Assembly: GCF_900109745.1 (NCBI RefSeq)
Contig: NZ_FOAV01000006.1
Coordinates: 1 to 64,000 of the forward strand
Direction: 5' to 3'
Length of the DNA: 64,000 nt
From: Roseateles sp. YR242
Lineage (GTDB): Bacteria; Pseudomonadota; Gammaproteobacteria; Burkholderiales; Burkholderiaceae_C
Shown here: positions 32,816-45,570 of the stretch, one piece after another
Numbering within the stretch: the stretch's first letter is position 1
Layout: each line of letters starts with the position of its first letter
The notes under the pieces: generated by a model
What the model was told of the DNA's origin: nothing
The model's database searches: none
The model's input: the letters and a program-made list of their open reading frames with translations, nothing else
Made by a program: the position numbers and the translations under genes

Positions 32816-33643
32816 TTGGACACAGTGATGTTGATCAAAGCCGCGATCATGGGGATCGTGGAGGGCCTGACCGAATTTCTGCCGATCTCCTCGACGGGCC
32901 ACCTGATTCTGGCGGGCTCCCTGCTGGGGGGCTTCAGTGACACCAAAGGCAAGGTCTTCGAGATTGCGATCCAGACCGGCGCCATTCTGGCGGTGATCAT
33001 CGTTTACTGGCAGCGCCTTCGTGAGACGGCCTCAGGGCTGGGCAGCGATGTCCGCGCGCGCCGCTTTGTCATCAACGTGCTGATTGCCTTCCTGCCGGCC
33101 GTGGTGCTGGGCCTCCTGTTTGGCAAGGTGATCAAGGCCCACCTGTTCACCCCCGTGGTGGTGGCTACCACCTTCATCGTGGGTGGTTTCATCATCCTCT
33201 GGGCCGAGCGCCGCCCCGCCAGCACGGTGCGGATCCACGAGGTGGACCAGATGACGCCGCTGGACGCGCTGAAGGTGGGTCTGGTGCAGTGTCTGGCCAT
33301 GGTGCCAGGCACCAGCCGATCGGGCTCCACCATCATTGGGGGCATGTTGCTCGGCCTCTCCCGCAAGGCGGCCACGGACTTCAGTTTCTTCCTGGCCATT
33401 CCGACGCTGATTGGCGCCGGTCTCTACAGCCTCTACAAGGAACGTGACGCGCTGGCGATGGCCGATCTGCCGATCTTTGCCGTCGGCCTGCTGTTCTCCT
33501 TCATCAGCGCCTGGATCTGCGTGCGCTGGCTGTTGCGCTACATCGCCAGCCACAGCTTCGTGCCCTTTGCCTGGTACCGCATTGCCTTCGGCATCGTGGT
33601 GCTGGCCACCGCCTACTCCGGCCTGGTGGTCTGGCAAGACTGA
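32816..33643 (+). CDS. uppP: Undecaprenyl-diphosphate phosphatase UppP (BacA)
   Basis: Membrane enzyme recycling undecaprenyl pyrophosphate for peptidoglycan and other envelope polymers. The TTG at 32816 has CTGGAG 6 nt upstream and gives a family-length protein (275 aa); the ATG at 32828 is the alternative. Catalytic motifs are complete: [20 protein letters not shown] near the N-terminus and [19 protein letters not shown] around residue 165. Eight hydrophobic helices. Divergent from tetR and followed 82 bp later by map. Confidence 0.95.
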   Translation: MDTVMLIKAAIMGIVEGLTEFLPISSTGHLILAGSLLGGFSDTKGKVFEIAIQTGAILAVIIVYWQRLRETASGLGSDVRARRFVINVLIAFLPAVVLGLLFGKVIKAHLFTPVVVATTFIVGGFIILWAERRPASTVRIHEVDQMTPLDALKVGLVQCLAMVPGTSRSGSTIIGGMLLGLSRKAATDFSFFLAIPTLIGAGLYSLYKERDALAMADLPIFAVGLLFSFISAWICVRWLLRYIASHSFVPFAWYRIAFGIVVLATAYSGLVVWQD

Positions 33644-33725
33644 CCCCTCCGCTCATGGCACCAAAACCCACTCAAGAGCCCCCAGGCAACCTCGCCACCG
33701 GGCCAAGGCGGTAAACTTACGCCCC

Positions 33726-34544
33726 ATGACCATCACGATCAAGACAGGCGCCGACATCGACGCCATGCGCATCGCCGGCCGCCTCGCTTCCGAGGTGCTG
33801 GACATGCTCACCCCGCATGTCAAGCCGGGCGTGACGACCGAACACCTGGACAAGCTGGCCCACGACTACATCGTCAACGTCCAGCAGGCCATTCCCGCGC
33901 CGCTGAACTACCAGCCGCCCGGCTACACCCCCTACCCCAAGTCCATCTGCACCTCGATCAACCATCAGGTCTGCCATGGCATCCCCAATGATCGCCCGCT
34001 GAAGAACGGCGACATCGTCAACATCGATGTCACCGTCATCAAGGATGGCTGGCACGGTGACACCAGCCGGATGTTCGTCGTCGGTGAGGGCTCCATCGCT
34101 GCCAAGCGCTTGTGCAACTTCACCTACGAAGCCATGTGGAAGGGCATCCAGAAGGTCAAGCCCGGCATCCGCCTGGGCGACATCGGCCACGCCATCCAGA
34201 CCTTCGCGGAAAGCAACGGCTTCTCGGTGGTGCGCGAATTCTGTGGCCACGGCATCGGCCAGAAGTTCCATGAAGAGCCGCAGGTGCTGCACTACGGCCG
34301 CCCCGGCACTCTGGAGGAACTGGTGGCGGGCATGGTGTTCACCATCGAACCCATGATCAACGCCGGCCGCCGCGAAATCGGCGAGATGCGCGATGGCTGG
34401 ACCATCGTCACCAAGGACCGCTCGCTCTCCGCCCAGTGGGAGCACACGGTACTGGTGACCGAGACCGGCTACGAAATTCTGACCCAGTCGGCCGGCACCC
34501 CGGCCCCGCCGGCTTTCGTGCAGCCACAGACCGCCTCGGCCTGA
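33726..34544 (+). CDS. map: Methionine aminopeptidase, type I
   Basis: Removes N-terminal Met from nascent proteins. The 272-aa protein starts MTITIKTGADIDAMRIAGRL at 33726; the frame is open far upstream into uppP but is not conserved there. All metal and catalytic residues are visible: NHQVCHGIPNDRPL (His79 equivalent), VNIDVTVIKDGWHGDTSRM (two Asp), CGHGIGQKFHEEP, FTIEPMI and QWEHTVLVTE (two Glu). Lies between uppP and glnD. Confidence 0.96.
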   Translation: MTITIKTGADIDAMRIAGRLASEVLDMLTPHVKPGVTTEHLDKLAHDYIVNVQQAIPAPLNYQPPGYTPYPKSICTSINHQVCHGIPNDRPLKNGDIVNIDVTVIKDGWHGDTSRMFVVGEGSIAAKRLCNFTYEAMWKGIQKVKPGIRLGDIGHAIQTFAESNGFSVVREFCGHGIGQKFHEEPQVLHYGRPGTLEELVAGMVFTIEPMINAGRREIGEMRDGWTIVTKDRSLSAQWEHTVLVTETGYEILTQSAGTPAPPAFVQPQTASA

Positions 34545-34691
34545 ACGCGCGGCCGCCGCGCGGGTATCCACCCACGCTGTGCGGCCCGCCCAGCACCGCC
34601 GACGTCAGCCCTCCATCACCCCCCTTCAACACCACCCACACAGCGCCGCCCGCCTCAGCGCCCTCGCCTGCAGCGGCCGACCGTCCACCTC

Positions 34692-37310
34692 ATGAGCGCG
34701 CTCCCATCCCCTCCCGACAGCGCGCTCTCCGTGGCCGACCTGCGCCAGGACTTCAAGGCCGGCAAGCAGGCGCTGCTGCAGGAATTTGCGCGCGCCAAAC
34801 CCTCCGTCTCGGCCGCCTCCCGGCTGATGCGGCTGCTGGCCCGCCATGTGGACGCCACGCTGCAGCGGCTGTGGGACTTTTCCGGCTTGGCCGCTCAAGC
34901 CCAGGACGCCGCGCTGGTGGCCGTTGGCGGCTATGGCCGTGGTGAGCTGTTCCCGCACTCGGATGTGGACGTCCTGCTGCTGTTGCCCGAGGGCCTGCAG
35001 CCCGACCAGCCCGGCCCGCTCAAGCAGGCCATCGAAGGCTTCATCACCGCCTGCTGGGACATCGGCCTGGAAATCGGCTCCTCCGTGCGCACCGTCCGCG
35101 AATGCCTGGACGAAGCGGCTGGGGACGTCACCATTCAGACCGCGCTGCTCGAATCCCGCTGGCTGGCCGGTGGCCGCCCGCTGGTGCGCCAGTTCGACAA
35201 GGCCTTCTGCCAGGCGATGGACCCGCGTGCCTTCATGCGGGCCAAGACACTGGAGATGCGCCAGCGTCACACCAAGTACGAAGACACCCCCTACGCCCTG
35301 GAGCCCAACTGCAAGGAAAGTCCGGGCGGCCTGCGCGACCTGCAGGTGCTGGTCTGGATCGCCCGCGCCGCTGCGCTGGGCAAGACGTGGCCGCAGCTCG
35401 CCGCCAAGGGCCTGATCACGCCACTGGAAGCGCGCGCCCTGCAGCGCAATGAAGGCGTTCTCAAGCTGATCCGCTGCCGGCTTCACATCGTGGCCGGCCG
35501 GCGCGAAGACCGCCTGGTCTTCGACCTGCAGACCGCCGTGGCGGAAAGCTTCGGCTATGCCTCCACGCCCTCGCTGCGCGCCTCGGAGCACTTGATGCGC
35601 CGCTATTACTGGGCGGCCAAGGCGGTCACCCAGCTCAACCAGATCACGCTGCTCAACCTCGAAGAGCAGATCAACAGTACCCGTGAAAACGGGCTGCAGC
35701 CAGTCAACGACTTTTTCCTGGAACGCTCCGGCATGCTGGAGGTCGCCACCGACGACCTCTACGAACGCCACCCGGAGGCCATCCTGCAGACCTTCGCGGT
35801 CTACCAGGAAACACCCGGCATCAAGGGGCTGTCCGCCAAGACGCTGCGCGCGCTGTATCACGCACGTGGGCTGATGAACAGCGACTTCCGGCGCGACCCG
35901 GTGAACCGCGCCACCTTCATGCGCATCCTGCGGCAGTCACAGGGGCAGACCCACGCCTTCCGGCTGATGAACCAGACCTCGGTGCTGGGGCGCTACCTCT
36001 GGGTGTTCCGGCGCATCGTTGGCCAGATGCAGCACGACCTGTTCCACGTCTACACGGTGGACCAGCACATCCTGATGGTGCTGCGCAACATCCGCCGCTT
36101 CTTCGTGCCGGAGCACACCCACGAGTACCCATTCTGCTCCCAGTTGGCGATGCAGTTCGACCGTCCCGAGGTGCTCTACATCGCGGCACTGTTCCACGAC
36201 ATCGCCAAGGGCCGTGGCGGTGATCATTCCGAGCTGGGGGCCGTCGAGGCCCGCCGGTTCTGCCGCGCGCATGGCCTGTCGAAGGACGATTCAGAGGTGG
36301 TGGAGTTCCTGGTGGAGCACCACCTCACGCTCTCCCGCGTGGCCCAGAAGGAAGACCTGTCGGACCCTGAAGTCATCCAGCAGTTCGCCACCCTGGTCAA
36401 GGACGAGCGCCACCTCACCGCCCTCTACCTGCTCACCGTGGCGGACATCCGCGGCACCGGCCCCAAGGTCTGGAACGCCTGGAAGGGCAAGCTGCTGGAA
36501 GACTGCTACCGCTTGACGCTACGCGCGCTGGGCGGTGCCAAGCCCAATCTGGCGGCCGAAATCGAAGGCCGCAAGACCGAGGCACGCCATGCGCTGGCCC
36601 TGCATGCGCAACTGCCGGGTACCGAAGACGCCCTGTGGAAGACGCTGGACCTCAGCTACTTCGCCCGGCACGATGCCCACGACCTGGCCTGGCACGCCCG
36701 CGCCCTCTGGCGCCATGTGGACAGCATGGAGCCGGTGGTGAGCGCCCGCCCGTCCGGCGTAGGTGAAGGCCTGCAGGTGCTGGTCTATGCGCGCGACCAG
36801 CAAGACCTGTTTGCCCGCATCTGCGGATATTTCGACGGGGCGGGTTTCAACATCCTGGACGCCAAGGTGCACACCACGCGCAGTGGTTATGCGCTGGACA
36901 CCTTCCAGGTCATCGCGCCCGAGCTGGATCTGCATCACCGCGACCTGACAGCGCTGGTGGAGTCCAAGCTCACGCAGGCGCTGGTGTCCCCCAGCCCCCT
37001 GCCCGAGCCGCGCAAGGGCCGGCTCTCGCGCCGGGTGAAGAGCTTCCCGTTCACACCACGCGTGGACCTGCGGCCCGATGAACGGGCGCAGCGCTGGCTG
37101 CTGTCTGTCAGCGCCACCGACCGCGCCGGCCTGTTGTATGGCATCGCCCGTGTGCTGGCACGCCACGGCATCAACCTGCAACTGGCCAAGGTCTCCACCC
37201 TGGGCGAGCGGGTGGAAGATACCTTCTTGCTGGACGGCGCTGCGCTTCAGCAGAGCCGCATGCAGTTGCAGATCGAGAGCGAATTGCTGGACGTGCTGTC
37301 GGTCAACTAG
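34692..37310 (+). CDS. glnD: [Protein-PII] uridylyltransferase / uridylyl-removing enzyme GlnD
   Basis: 872-aa bifunctional nitrogen sensor that uridylylates PII proteins when glutamine is low and removes UMP when it is high. Domains: nucleotidyltransferase ([20 protein letters not shown], residues 75-95), helical GlnE-like region, HD hydrolase ([20 protein letters not shown], about residue 500, and [17 protein letters not shown]), and two C-terminal ACT domains ([19 protein letters not shown] near 695 and [19 protein letters not shown] near 805). Complete. Its TAG stop is shared with a repeat element also found at the rpoS stop. Confidence 0.96.
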   Translation: MSALPSPPDSALSVADLRQDFKAGKQALLQEFARAKPSVSAASRLMRLLARHVDATLQRLWDFSGLAAQAQDAALVAVGGYGRGELFPHSDVDVLLLLPEGLQPDQPGPLKQAIEGFITACWDIGLEIGSSVRTVRECLDEAAGDVTIQTALLESRWLAGGRPLVRQFDKAFCQAMDPRAFMRAKTLEMRQRHTKYEDTPYALEPNCKESPGGLRDLQVLVWIARAAALGKTWPQLAAKGLITPLEARALQRNEGVLKLIRCRLHIVAGRREDRLVFDLQTAVAESFGYASTPSLRASEHLMRRYYWAAKAVTQLNQITLLNLEEQINSTRENGLQPVNDFFLERSGMLEVATDDLYERHPEAILQTFAVYQETPGIKGLSAKTLRALYHARGLMNSDFRRDPVNRATFMRILRQSQGQTHAFRLMNQTSVLGRYLWVFRRIVGQMQHDLFHVYTVDQHILMVLRNIRRFFVPEHTHEYPFCSQLAMQFDRPEVLYIAALFHDIAKGRGGDHSELGAVEARRFCRAHGLSKDDSEVVEFLVEHHLTLSRVAQKEDLSDPEVIQQFATLVKDERHLTALYLLTVADIRGTGPKVWNAWKGKLLEDCYRLTLRALGGAKPNLAAEIEGRKTEARHALALHAQLPGTEDALWKTLDLSYFARHDAHDLAWHARALWRHVDSMEPVVSARPSGVGEGLQVLVYARDQQDLFARICGYFDGAGFNILDAKVHTTRSGYALDTFQVIAPELDLHHRDLTALVESKLTQALVSPSPLPEPRKGRLSRRVKSFPFTPRVDLRPDERAQRWLLSVSATDRAGLLYGIARVLARHGINLQLAKVSTLGERVEDTFLLDGAALQQSRMQLQIESELLDVLSVN

Positions 37311-37359
37311 GGAACCCCTGTATCACGCCCGCGAGCCGAGGTGACCCTCGCTTCCCTAG
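37307..37359 (+). repeat. Copy 2 of the rpoS/glnD 3' element, flanked by CTAG
   Basis: CTAG (37307-37310) and CTAG (37356-37359) bracket a 45-bp segment that starts GGAACCCCTG and ends TTCC, so it has short inverted ends inside a 4-bp direct CTAG repeat. The first 31 bp from the TAG match the element at the rpoS stop (28 of 31). YTAR/CTAG is the target type of IS5-group elements, so this may be a miniature or solo IS end. Confidence 0.65.
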
Positions 37360-37368
37360 AGCAGCGGA

Positions 37369-38091
37369 TCAGACCGCCAGCAGCTCCACTTCGAACAGCA
37401 GTGTCGCGTGCGGCGGGATCACACCACCGGCGCCGTAGGCGCCATAACCCAGCTCCGACGGGATGACCAGGAAGCGGGTGCCGCCCACCTTCATGCCCTG
37501 CACGCCCAGGTCCCAGCCCTGGATCACTTCGCCGCCACCCAGGTGGAAGCGGAAGGGGTCCCGGCGGTCCTTGCTGGAGTCGAACTTGCGGCCGCGCTCG
37601 CCGTCCTTGTAGAGCCAGCCGGTGTAGTGCACGGTGACGCGCTTGCCGGCTTCGGCCTCGGCGCCTTCGCCCACCACGGTGTCCTGGAATTGCAGGCCGC
37701 TCTCATGGGCCGTCAGGTCCAGCGAGATCGGCTCGGCGCCGCCCTTCACGCCCAGCAGTTCCACCTCGAACATCAGGGTGGCATGCGGGGGGATCACGCC
37801 GCCAGCGCCACGGGCCCCATAGCCCAGCTGCGGCGGGATGACCAACACACGCGTGCCGCCGACCTGCATGCCCTGCACGCCTTCGTCCCAGCCCTTGATG
37901 ACCATGCCGCCATCCAGTTCGAACTCGAAGGGCTCTCCGCGATCCTTGCTCGAGTCGAACTTGGCCCCCTTCTGGCCGTCCTGGTAGAGCCAGCCGGTGT
38001 AGTGCACCTGGACGTCCTGGCCCGCACGGGCGGTCGCGCCGGTCCCGGGGGTGGTGTCTTCGTATTGCAGGCCGCTGGCGGTGGTGGTCAT
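37369..38091 (-). CDS. FKBP-type peptidyl-prolyl isomerase with two tandem FKBP domains
   Basis: 240 aa from MTTTASGLQYEDTTPGTG at 38091. Two near-identical FKBP domains: residues 1-120 (VQVHYTGWLYQDGQKG, MVIKGWDEGVQGMQVGG, GAGGVIPPHATLMFEVELL) and 125-240 (VTVHYTGWLYKDGERG, EVIQGWDLGVQGMKVGG, the same ending). Both keep the aromatic active-site residues (Tyr, Asp, Phe, Trp). Most bacterial FKBPs of this class carry one domain, so this is an internal duplication. There is no signal peptide; it is cytoplasmic. Confidence 0.92.
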   Translation of the reverse strand: MTTTASGLQYEDTTPGTGATARAGQDVQVHYTGWLYQDGQKGAKFDSSKDRGEPFEFELDGGMVIKGWDEGVQGMQVGGTRVLVIPPQLGYGARGAGGVIPPHATLMFEVELLGVKGGAEPISLDLTAHESGLQFQDTVVGEGAEAEAGKRVTVHYTGWLYKDGERGRKFDSSKDRRDPFRFHLGGGEVIQGWDLGVQGMKVGGTRFLVIPSELGYGAYGAGGVIPPHATLLFEVELLAV

Positions 38092-38209
38092 GGTTGTCCT
38101 TCGAAAGGCAAAAAGCAAAACCTGAATCATGCCAGCCCTTGAGGCCGTGTTCCGGCGCGAGGGAGGCAAGGCCGCAACACCGGTGCGGGCGGGCGGCCGG
38201 CCGAAGGGG

Positions 38210-39220
38210 CTACAGATCCCGCCAGGCCTGGGTAGCGGCTGCCAGGAGTTCGGGCACGGTCTCGGCCGGCAGCGGCGGCAGGCCCAGCCGGGCGGCCGCC
38301 TTGCGCAAGGCGGCGAGCGGATCGGACAGGTCCAGCGCCTGCGCACCGTTCTGCTTGGAGAGCTTCTCGCCGTTCCCGCCCATCACCAGCGGGGTGTGCA
38401 GGTAGCGTGGCGTCGGCAAACCCAACAGTTGCTGCAGGCGAATCTGGCGTGGGGTGTTGTCGGTCAGGTCTTCGCCCCGGACCACGTCGGTGATGCCTTG
38501 CCAGCCGTCGTCCACCACCACGGCCAACTGGTAGGCCCACAGGCCATCGGCACGCAGCAGCACAAAATCGCCCACCTCATGGGTCAGGTCCTGATGCTGA
38601 GGGCCCAGGCGGCGGTCGGTCCAATCGATATCCAGATCGGGCAGCGCGCCGTCACTGGCTGCACCACAGATCGAATCACCGGTCCCATGAGCGACCACAT
38701 CACCGGCCGCAGGCCATCGCCGCGCCGTGCTCAGCAGACGCCAGGCCCGCGCCGGTTTGCCCTGCAACCCGTGCCGGCAGGTGCCCGGATAGACCAGCTC
38801 CCCGTGCCGTGCCTTGGAGCCACCACGAGCAGCAATCGCCTCCGCGATGTCCTTGCGGGAACAGCCACAGGGGTAGGCCCAGCCCTGGGCCACCAGCGCT
38901 TCCAGGGCGATGCGGTAGCGCGCCTCCTGCGCGGGGTCGGACTGCCATACCGGTGGCTCATCCGGCACCAGCCCGACCTGCGCCAGTTGCGCCAGCATCA
39001 GCGCGTCCAGGCCAGGCGGGCAGCGTGGCCGGTCCACATCCTCGATCCGGACCAGCCACTGCCCGCCATGAGCCCGGGCATCCAGCCAACTGGCCAGCGC
39101 CGCCACCAGTGAGCCCTCGTGCAAGGGGCCGGTCGGCGACGGGGCAAAGCGTCCCCTGTAGTGCCCAATGTACGCACTGGACGCACGGCCTCCCCGCTCC
39201 CGCGAGTCCGGAACACTCAC
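38210..39220 (-). CDS. gluQ: Glutamyl-queuosine tRNA(Asp) synthetase GluQ
   Basis: Attaches glutamate to queuosine-34 of tRNA-Asp. The start is set at GTG 39220, whose GTGA overlaps the lysR stop by 4 bp, giving 336 aa; the frame is open further into lysR but not conserved. Family marks: [20 protein letters not shown] (HIGH-like), zinc ligands CGCSRKDI and [14 protein letters not shown]-type linker, and [11 protein letters not shown] (KMSKS-like). It lacks the anticodon-binding domain, as expected for GluQ. The gene is coupled to lysR upstream. Confidence 0.9.
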   Translation of the reverse strand: MSVPDSRERGGRASSAYIGHYRGRFAPSPTGPLHEGSLVAALASWLDARAHGGQWLVRIEDVDRPRCPPGLDALMLAQLAQVGLVPDEPPVWQSDPAQEARYRIALEALVAQGWAYPCGCSRKDIAEAIAARGGSKARHGELVYPGTCRHGLQGKPARAWRLLSTARRWPAAGDVVAHGTGDSICGAASDGALPDLDIDWTDRRLGPQHQDLTHEVGDFVLLRADGLWAYQLAVVVDDGWQGITDVVRGEDLTDNTPRQIRLQQLLGLPTPRYLHTPLVMGGNGEKLSKQNGAQALDLSDPLAALRKAAARLGLPPLPAETVPELLAAATQAWRDL

Positions 39221-40179
39221 AGCAACAGACCCTCGTGCTGGTCCAGCAGCGCCCGCCGGGTGGTCTCGCTCTGCAACTGCTTCAGCCACCAGGCCAGGGC
39301 CTTGGCGGGCGGGTGGCCCGTGTTGCGCCAGGCATAGTTCATCGGCGAGACCCGCTTGCCCTGGAAGGTCGGCTTCATGAGCAGCCGGCCAGCCTCCACA
39401 TGCCGCCGCACCATGGAGGTCGGCAGGAAGCCGCAGCCCAGGCCGCGCACCAGCGCCTCCAGCTTGGTGGCCATGGAGGGCACGGTCAGCACCTCCTGGC
39501 CCGGCATCACGCCCAGGGTGATAGGCGCCAGGCTGCGCGCCGTGTCCGCCACCGCCACGATACGGTGGGGCGCCAGGTCCGCCGAGGTCAGCGTGGTCTC
39601 CACCTTGGCCAGCGGGTGGTGCGGCGCCACGCAAAACACCATCTCCATGGTCCCCAGCACCTCGCAGATCACCAGGCTGCCGGGTGTCTGGTTGTTGGTG
39701 CCGATGGCCAGATCCGCCTGGCCCGACATCAAGGCCTCCCAGGTGCCGGACATGACCTCGGTACGCAGCTTCAACCGGGTGGGCGGCGGGCGGCCGTCCT
39801 CGGTGTATTGATAGAAGGACTCCATCAGGTCGAACAGCGCACGCCGCGCCAGCGCGTCATCCACCGCGATGGTCAGCTCGCTTTCCCAGCCGGTGGCCAC
39901 CCGCTTGACCCGATTGGCCACGGCATCGATCTCCAGCAGCAGCCGGCGCCCCTCGGTCAGCAACTCCTGCCCGGCACTTGTCAGCACCGCCTGCCGCGAG
40001 CTGCGGTCAAACAACAGCACGTCCAGCGCGTCTTCCAGTTGCCGAACGCTGTAGGTCAGTGCCGATGGCACCTTGCCCATCTCTCGCGCGGCCGCAGCAA
40101 AGCTGCCGCTGCGGGCAATGCTGTCCATCATGGCCAGCGCTTCAGGGGTCAGAGCCCGTCGTTTGTCGTGTTGTGACAT
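39217..40179 (-). CDS. LysR-family transcriptional regulator, divergent from pirin
   Basis: 320 aa. Winged HTH at the N-terminus ([20 protein letters not shown], then [20 protein letters not shown], residues 15-62), preceded by a short polar tail. The effector-binding domain spans residues 95-300. YSVRQLE-type regulators commonly control the adjacent divergent gene, here a pirin at 40280. The 100-bp spacer with a C/G-rich dyad probably holds the shared operator. Its 3' end overlaps gluQ by 4 bp. Confidence 0.92.
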   Translation of the reverse strand: MSQHDKRRALTPEALAMMDSIARSGSFAAAAREMGKVPSALTYSVRQLEDALDVLLFDRSSRQAVLTSAGQELLTEGRRLLLEIDAVANRVKRVATGWESELTIAVDDALARRALFDLMESFYQYTEDGRPPPTRLKLRTEVMSGTWEALMSGQADLAIGTNNQTPGSLVICEVLGTMEMVFCVAPHHPLAKVETTLTSADLAPHRIVAVADTARSLAPITLGVMPGQEVLTVPSMATKLEALVRGLGCGFLPTSMVRRHVEAGRLLMKPTFQGKRVSPMNYAWRNTGHPPAKALAWWLKQLQSETTRRALLDQHEGLLL

Positions 40180-40210
40180 GGCTTCATCTTATTTGAATGG
40201 AGACCTCAAA

Positions 40211-40230
40211 ACCCCTCCCCCTCGGGAGGG
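40211..40230. promoter_or_regulatory. GC-rich inverted repeat in the lysR-pirin spacer
   Basis: CCCCTCCCC-CTC-GGGAGGGG lies in the middle of the 100-bp spacer between the divergent lysR and pirin starts. It may be the LysR operator or part of overlapping promoters. LysR sites usually have a T-N11-A core, which I do not see clearly here. Confidence 0.35.
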
Positions 40231-40279
40231 GTCGCCTTCCCTACAGTGAAGCCATCGCAAGTCAACAAGGAGCAACAAC

Positions 40280-41002
40280 ATGCGTGAACTGATCAAGTCC
40301 TCGGACCGTGGTTATGCCGATCATGGTTGGCTCAAGAGCTTCCACAGCTTTTCGTTCGCCAACTACTACAACCCCCGTCGCATGGGGTTCGGCCCGCTGC
40401 GGGTGATCAACGAGGACAAGGTCGCCGGCGGTACCGGCTTCGGCACCCACGGCCACCGGGACATGGAGATCATCAGCTATGTGCTGAGCGGCGAACTGGC
40501 CCACGAAGACAGCATGGGCAACGGCAAGCCGGGCGGCGCCCATGCCGGGGTGATACGCCCCGGAGACGTCCAGCGCATGAGCGCCGGCACCGGTGTGATG
40601 CACAGCGAGTACAACCACTCGAAGGACGGCCAGACCCACTTCCTGCAGATCTGGATCATGCCCAACCAGCAAGGGGTGACACCAGGCTACGAGCAGAAGC
40701 ACTTCCCGGAAACCGAGAAGCGTGGACGCCTGCGGCTGATCGCCTCGCCCGATGGCGCGCAGGACTCGGTGTCCATTCACCAGGACGCCCGGCTTTTCGT
40801 CGGACTGTTCAATGGTGATGAACGTGCCGAGCTGCCGCTGGCCGAAGGACGCCTGAGCTATGTGCACCTGGTGCGGGGCGAACTGACTGTCAACGGCGAG
40901 AAGCTCTCCACAGGTGACGCCCTCCAGATCGCCAAGGAGGACAAGCTGGTGGTCGAGCAGGGGCAAGACGCCGAAGTGCTGGTGTTCGACCTGCCGGCCT
41001 GA
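40280..41002 (+). CDS. Pirin family protein (bicupin)
   Basis: 240-aa pirin of the YhaK/quercetinase-like group. AAGGAG is 8-13 nt before the ATG. Metal ligands in the N-terminal cupin are visible: FGTHGHRDMEII (two His, plus Glu) and the later His in GTGVMHSEYNHSKDG. The C-terminal half (SVSIHQDARLFVGLFNGDE) is the shorter cupin. Some pirins are quercetinases or redox sensors. Divergently transcribed from a LysR regulator that was likely selected together with it. Confidence 0.92.
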   Translation: MRELIKSSDRGYADHGWLKSFHSFSFANYYNPRRMGFGPLRVINEDKVAGGTGFGTHGHRDMEIISYVLSGELAHEDSMGNGKPGGAHAGVIRPGDVQRMSAGTGVMHSEYNHSKDGQTHFLQIWIMPNQQGVTPGYEQKHFPETEKRGRLRLIASPDGAQDSVSIHQDARLFVGLFNGDERAELPLAEGRLSYVHLVRGELTVNGEKLSTGDALQIAKEDKLVVEQGQDAEVLVFDLPA

Positions 41003-41352
41003 CACCCCAAGTCTGGACATGTCGGGATGACATGTCCGGCTGTCCTGAGTGGCGGCAATCCTGAGTGGTGGCTGTTGTGACTGGCAGCCTATCCCGATGG
41101 GCAGTCAACCGAACCCCGGCAGCCCCGCCTGGCACTCTTGTATGCGGCCCTTCGCCGCTAGGGTGCCTAGCGGCAGGGAGATGTCTCCCACAACCCGCGC
41201 CCTGGTCCGCGCCAGGGTCGCCGAGGGCCGCTACAGGGTCCTTGAAGGACGGTTTCTTGTTCAATGCCTGCCCCCCCGGTTGCGCCTTTTCCGGCGCTGA
41301 CGACTTTCTCGATCTGATCAACTCACCGAACACCGCTCAGCCGACGCAGCAG
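41003..41352. other. Spacer between pirin and the orphan gene
   Basis: The frame of the orphan gene is open back to 41065, but this part has no ribosome-binding site and looks non-coding. A short inverted repeat GACATGTCGGGATGACATGTC occurs near 41017-41037 and may terminate the pirin transcript. I see nothing else. Confidence 0.4.
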
Positions 41353-42312
41353 ATGGCGACGGGCGGACCCGAACACGAAGTCAATTTGCAACCTGACAGC
41401 GACGTCGTTCCTGCCCGTTCCGACCCCGCTGGCGTCCAGTCCTGGCTTCACGCTCGGATACCGCGAGCCCATCCCTACTTGCGCACACATCAGGGTCTGA
41501 GCACCTCGCACCCTCACACACCCATGCTGCGGTCGCTGACCTTGCCCGTCACTGACGACGGCGGGCTCACGTCAATGCTTCAGCGCCAACTCAGCCATGA
41601 GCCGCGCATGCCCAGCGACGCCGTGCTGCCCACCGGTCCGCTCCAACCGTTGACGCACCAACCGTTGACGCTCCAGGCCGCCCGCGCTGGCGGCGCTGGC
41701 CACCCGGTCAGCACTTCGACGGCACCACAGGCCACTCCTCCCGGGGATCCATGGGCAGACCTGTCCAAGCTGTCCGGATTTATCAGCGCACTTAGAAGCG
41801 GGCAGCCTCTGAGCAGTCATCATGTGCTGTCGGTGGTTTCCCTCCTCACGCTGCCATCCGCCTGGCCCCCCAACGTTTGGGTGCGCTACATAGATGACAG
41901 CCATCAGCCGCCCATCCGGAACAGGCTCCCCAACACCCGTGTCCCGAGCGGGCAGCAGGTGCTGCTGCCTGTGGAGATTGAACGCCAAGGCGATGGCGTT
42001 CTGTATGTGGGTCACCACGAAATGTGCCGAGACTTGAGGCGTGCCGTAGCGCCGTCGGAGTGGGCGTCGTTCGACGCGATGCTCACCGGCATACGCCAAT
42101 TGCTGCCCGACCCGCGCGCGTCCCAGGCGCTTGGCGCCTTGCTGGCGTCCACGGGCGTCATCCCCGGGCAGATCTACCGTGAACTTGACGCCGAGGGACT
42201 TCCCACCGGCCAATATCGGGAAGCACTTCAGGCCATCCGGAAAAAGGCGCTGGAGGCGCTGACGGGGATGGTGAATCTCGCCACCCAGCGTGTGAGCCAA
42301 AGCACCCGCTAA
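41353..42312 (+). CDS. Orphan protein of unknown function
   Basis: 319 aa if started at MATGGPEHEVNLQPDSD (41353); the start is uncertain and could be up to 96 codons earlier. The N-terminal 130 residues are Ser/Thr/Pro/His-rich and probably unstructured. The C-terminal 190 residues look folded (LSKLSGFISALRSGQP, GVLYVGHHEMCRDLRRAV, then helices to the end). No signal peptide, membrane helix or known domain recognised. A disordered N-terminus plus a compact C-terminus in a lone gene is compatible with a secreted effector, but this is speculation. Base composition is slightly less extreme than its neighbours. Confidence 0.5.
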   Translation: MATGGPEHEVNLQPDSDVVPARSDPAGVQSWLHARIPRAHPYLRTHQGLSTSHPHTPMLRSLTLPVTDDGGLTSMLQRQLSHEPRMPSDAVLPTGPLQPLTHQPLTLQAARAGGAGHPVSTSTAPQATPPGDPWADLSKLSGFISALRSGQPLSSHHVLSVVSLLTLPSAWPPNVWVRYIDDSHQPPIRNRLPNTRVPSGQQVLLPVEIERQGDGVLYVGHHEMCRDLRRAVAPSEWASFDAMLTGIRQLLPDPRASQALGALLASTGVIPGQIYRELDAEGLPTGQYREALQAIRKKALEALTGMVNLATQRVSQSTR

Positions 42313-42403
42313 CGCGTTAACTCACGAGTTTCCTCGCATGGCTCCCCGGGACCAGCGGGGTGCGGACGGCGCCTGACCGACGCCGCCCGCTTGCCGAGTG
42401 AGA

Positions 42404-44998
<2,595 letters not shown>

Positions 44999-45062
44999 GG
45001 TTGAACACCTCCGTTGGTCGAACAAGTGGGACTGTGTCCCTCAATTTCAAGAGGTGGTCAGA

Positions 45063-45467
45063 TCAAACGCCATCGTCATCGTCACTGTCGTCGTGCTCGG
45101 GATCCGGGCCCGCACTCGGGTCGTCGCCACTGGCGAGATCATCCACGTCGATGCTGTCGTCCACCTCCCCGGCCACCACGTCCGCAGATGCGATACGGTC
45201 AGGGCTGATGTCACCGTCCACGCGGTCCCGGGGGCCGCCAGGGGTGGCGGACGCCCGTTCCCCGGTGCCAAAACGGTCACTGTCGCTGCCCGCTTCGGCC
45301 GGCACGGCACCGTACTCGTCCGGATCATCCGGCCCGGTGGCCATCGGCCGCTCGCCCATCACATCGCTGCCGCTGTCCGAGCTGTCACTCGGGCCCAGGG
45401 CGTCGGTGCCCCGACCTTCGGCCTGCTTGGGGGCGGCGGTGCCGCCGAGGATGCTGCTGGTTGCCAT
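45063..45467 (-). CDS. Small highly acidic, probably disordered protein
   Basis: 134 aa from MATSSILGGTAAPKQAEG at 45467, preceded by a good AGGAG at 9 nt. Composition is dominated by Asp, Gly, Ser and Ala, with a SDSSDSGSD tract near residue 35 and a C-terminal run of Asp (DPEHDDSDDDDGV). No domain recognised. I believe similar SSILGG-type acidic proteins occur beside two-component genes in related Burkholderiales, but cannot verify. It lies between cheR and clpB on the same strand; the acidic chain might act as an interaction partner or ion buffer. Confidence 0.6.
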   Translation of the reverse strand: MATSSILGGTAAPKQAEGRGTDALGPSDSSDSGSDVMGERPMATGPDDPDEYGAVPAEAGSDSDRFGTGERASATPGGPRDRVDGDISPDRIASADVVAGEVDDSIDVDDLASGDDPSAGPDPEHDDSDDDDGV

Positions 45468-45570
45468 GAGCGCTGCTCCTAGAAGTGAATCCAATACACC
45501 TCCTGGGCAAAGCTCGCTCCCTCTGGATCCTGATGGATCCCTTTGGATAGTGATCGGCATTCCCTGCCCC

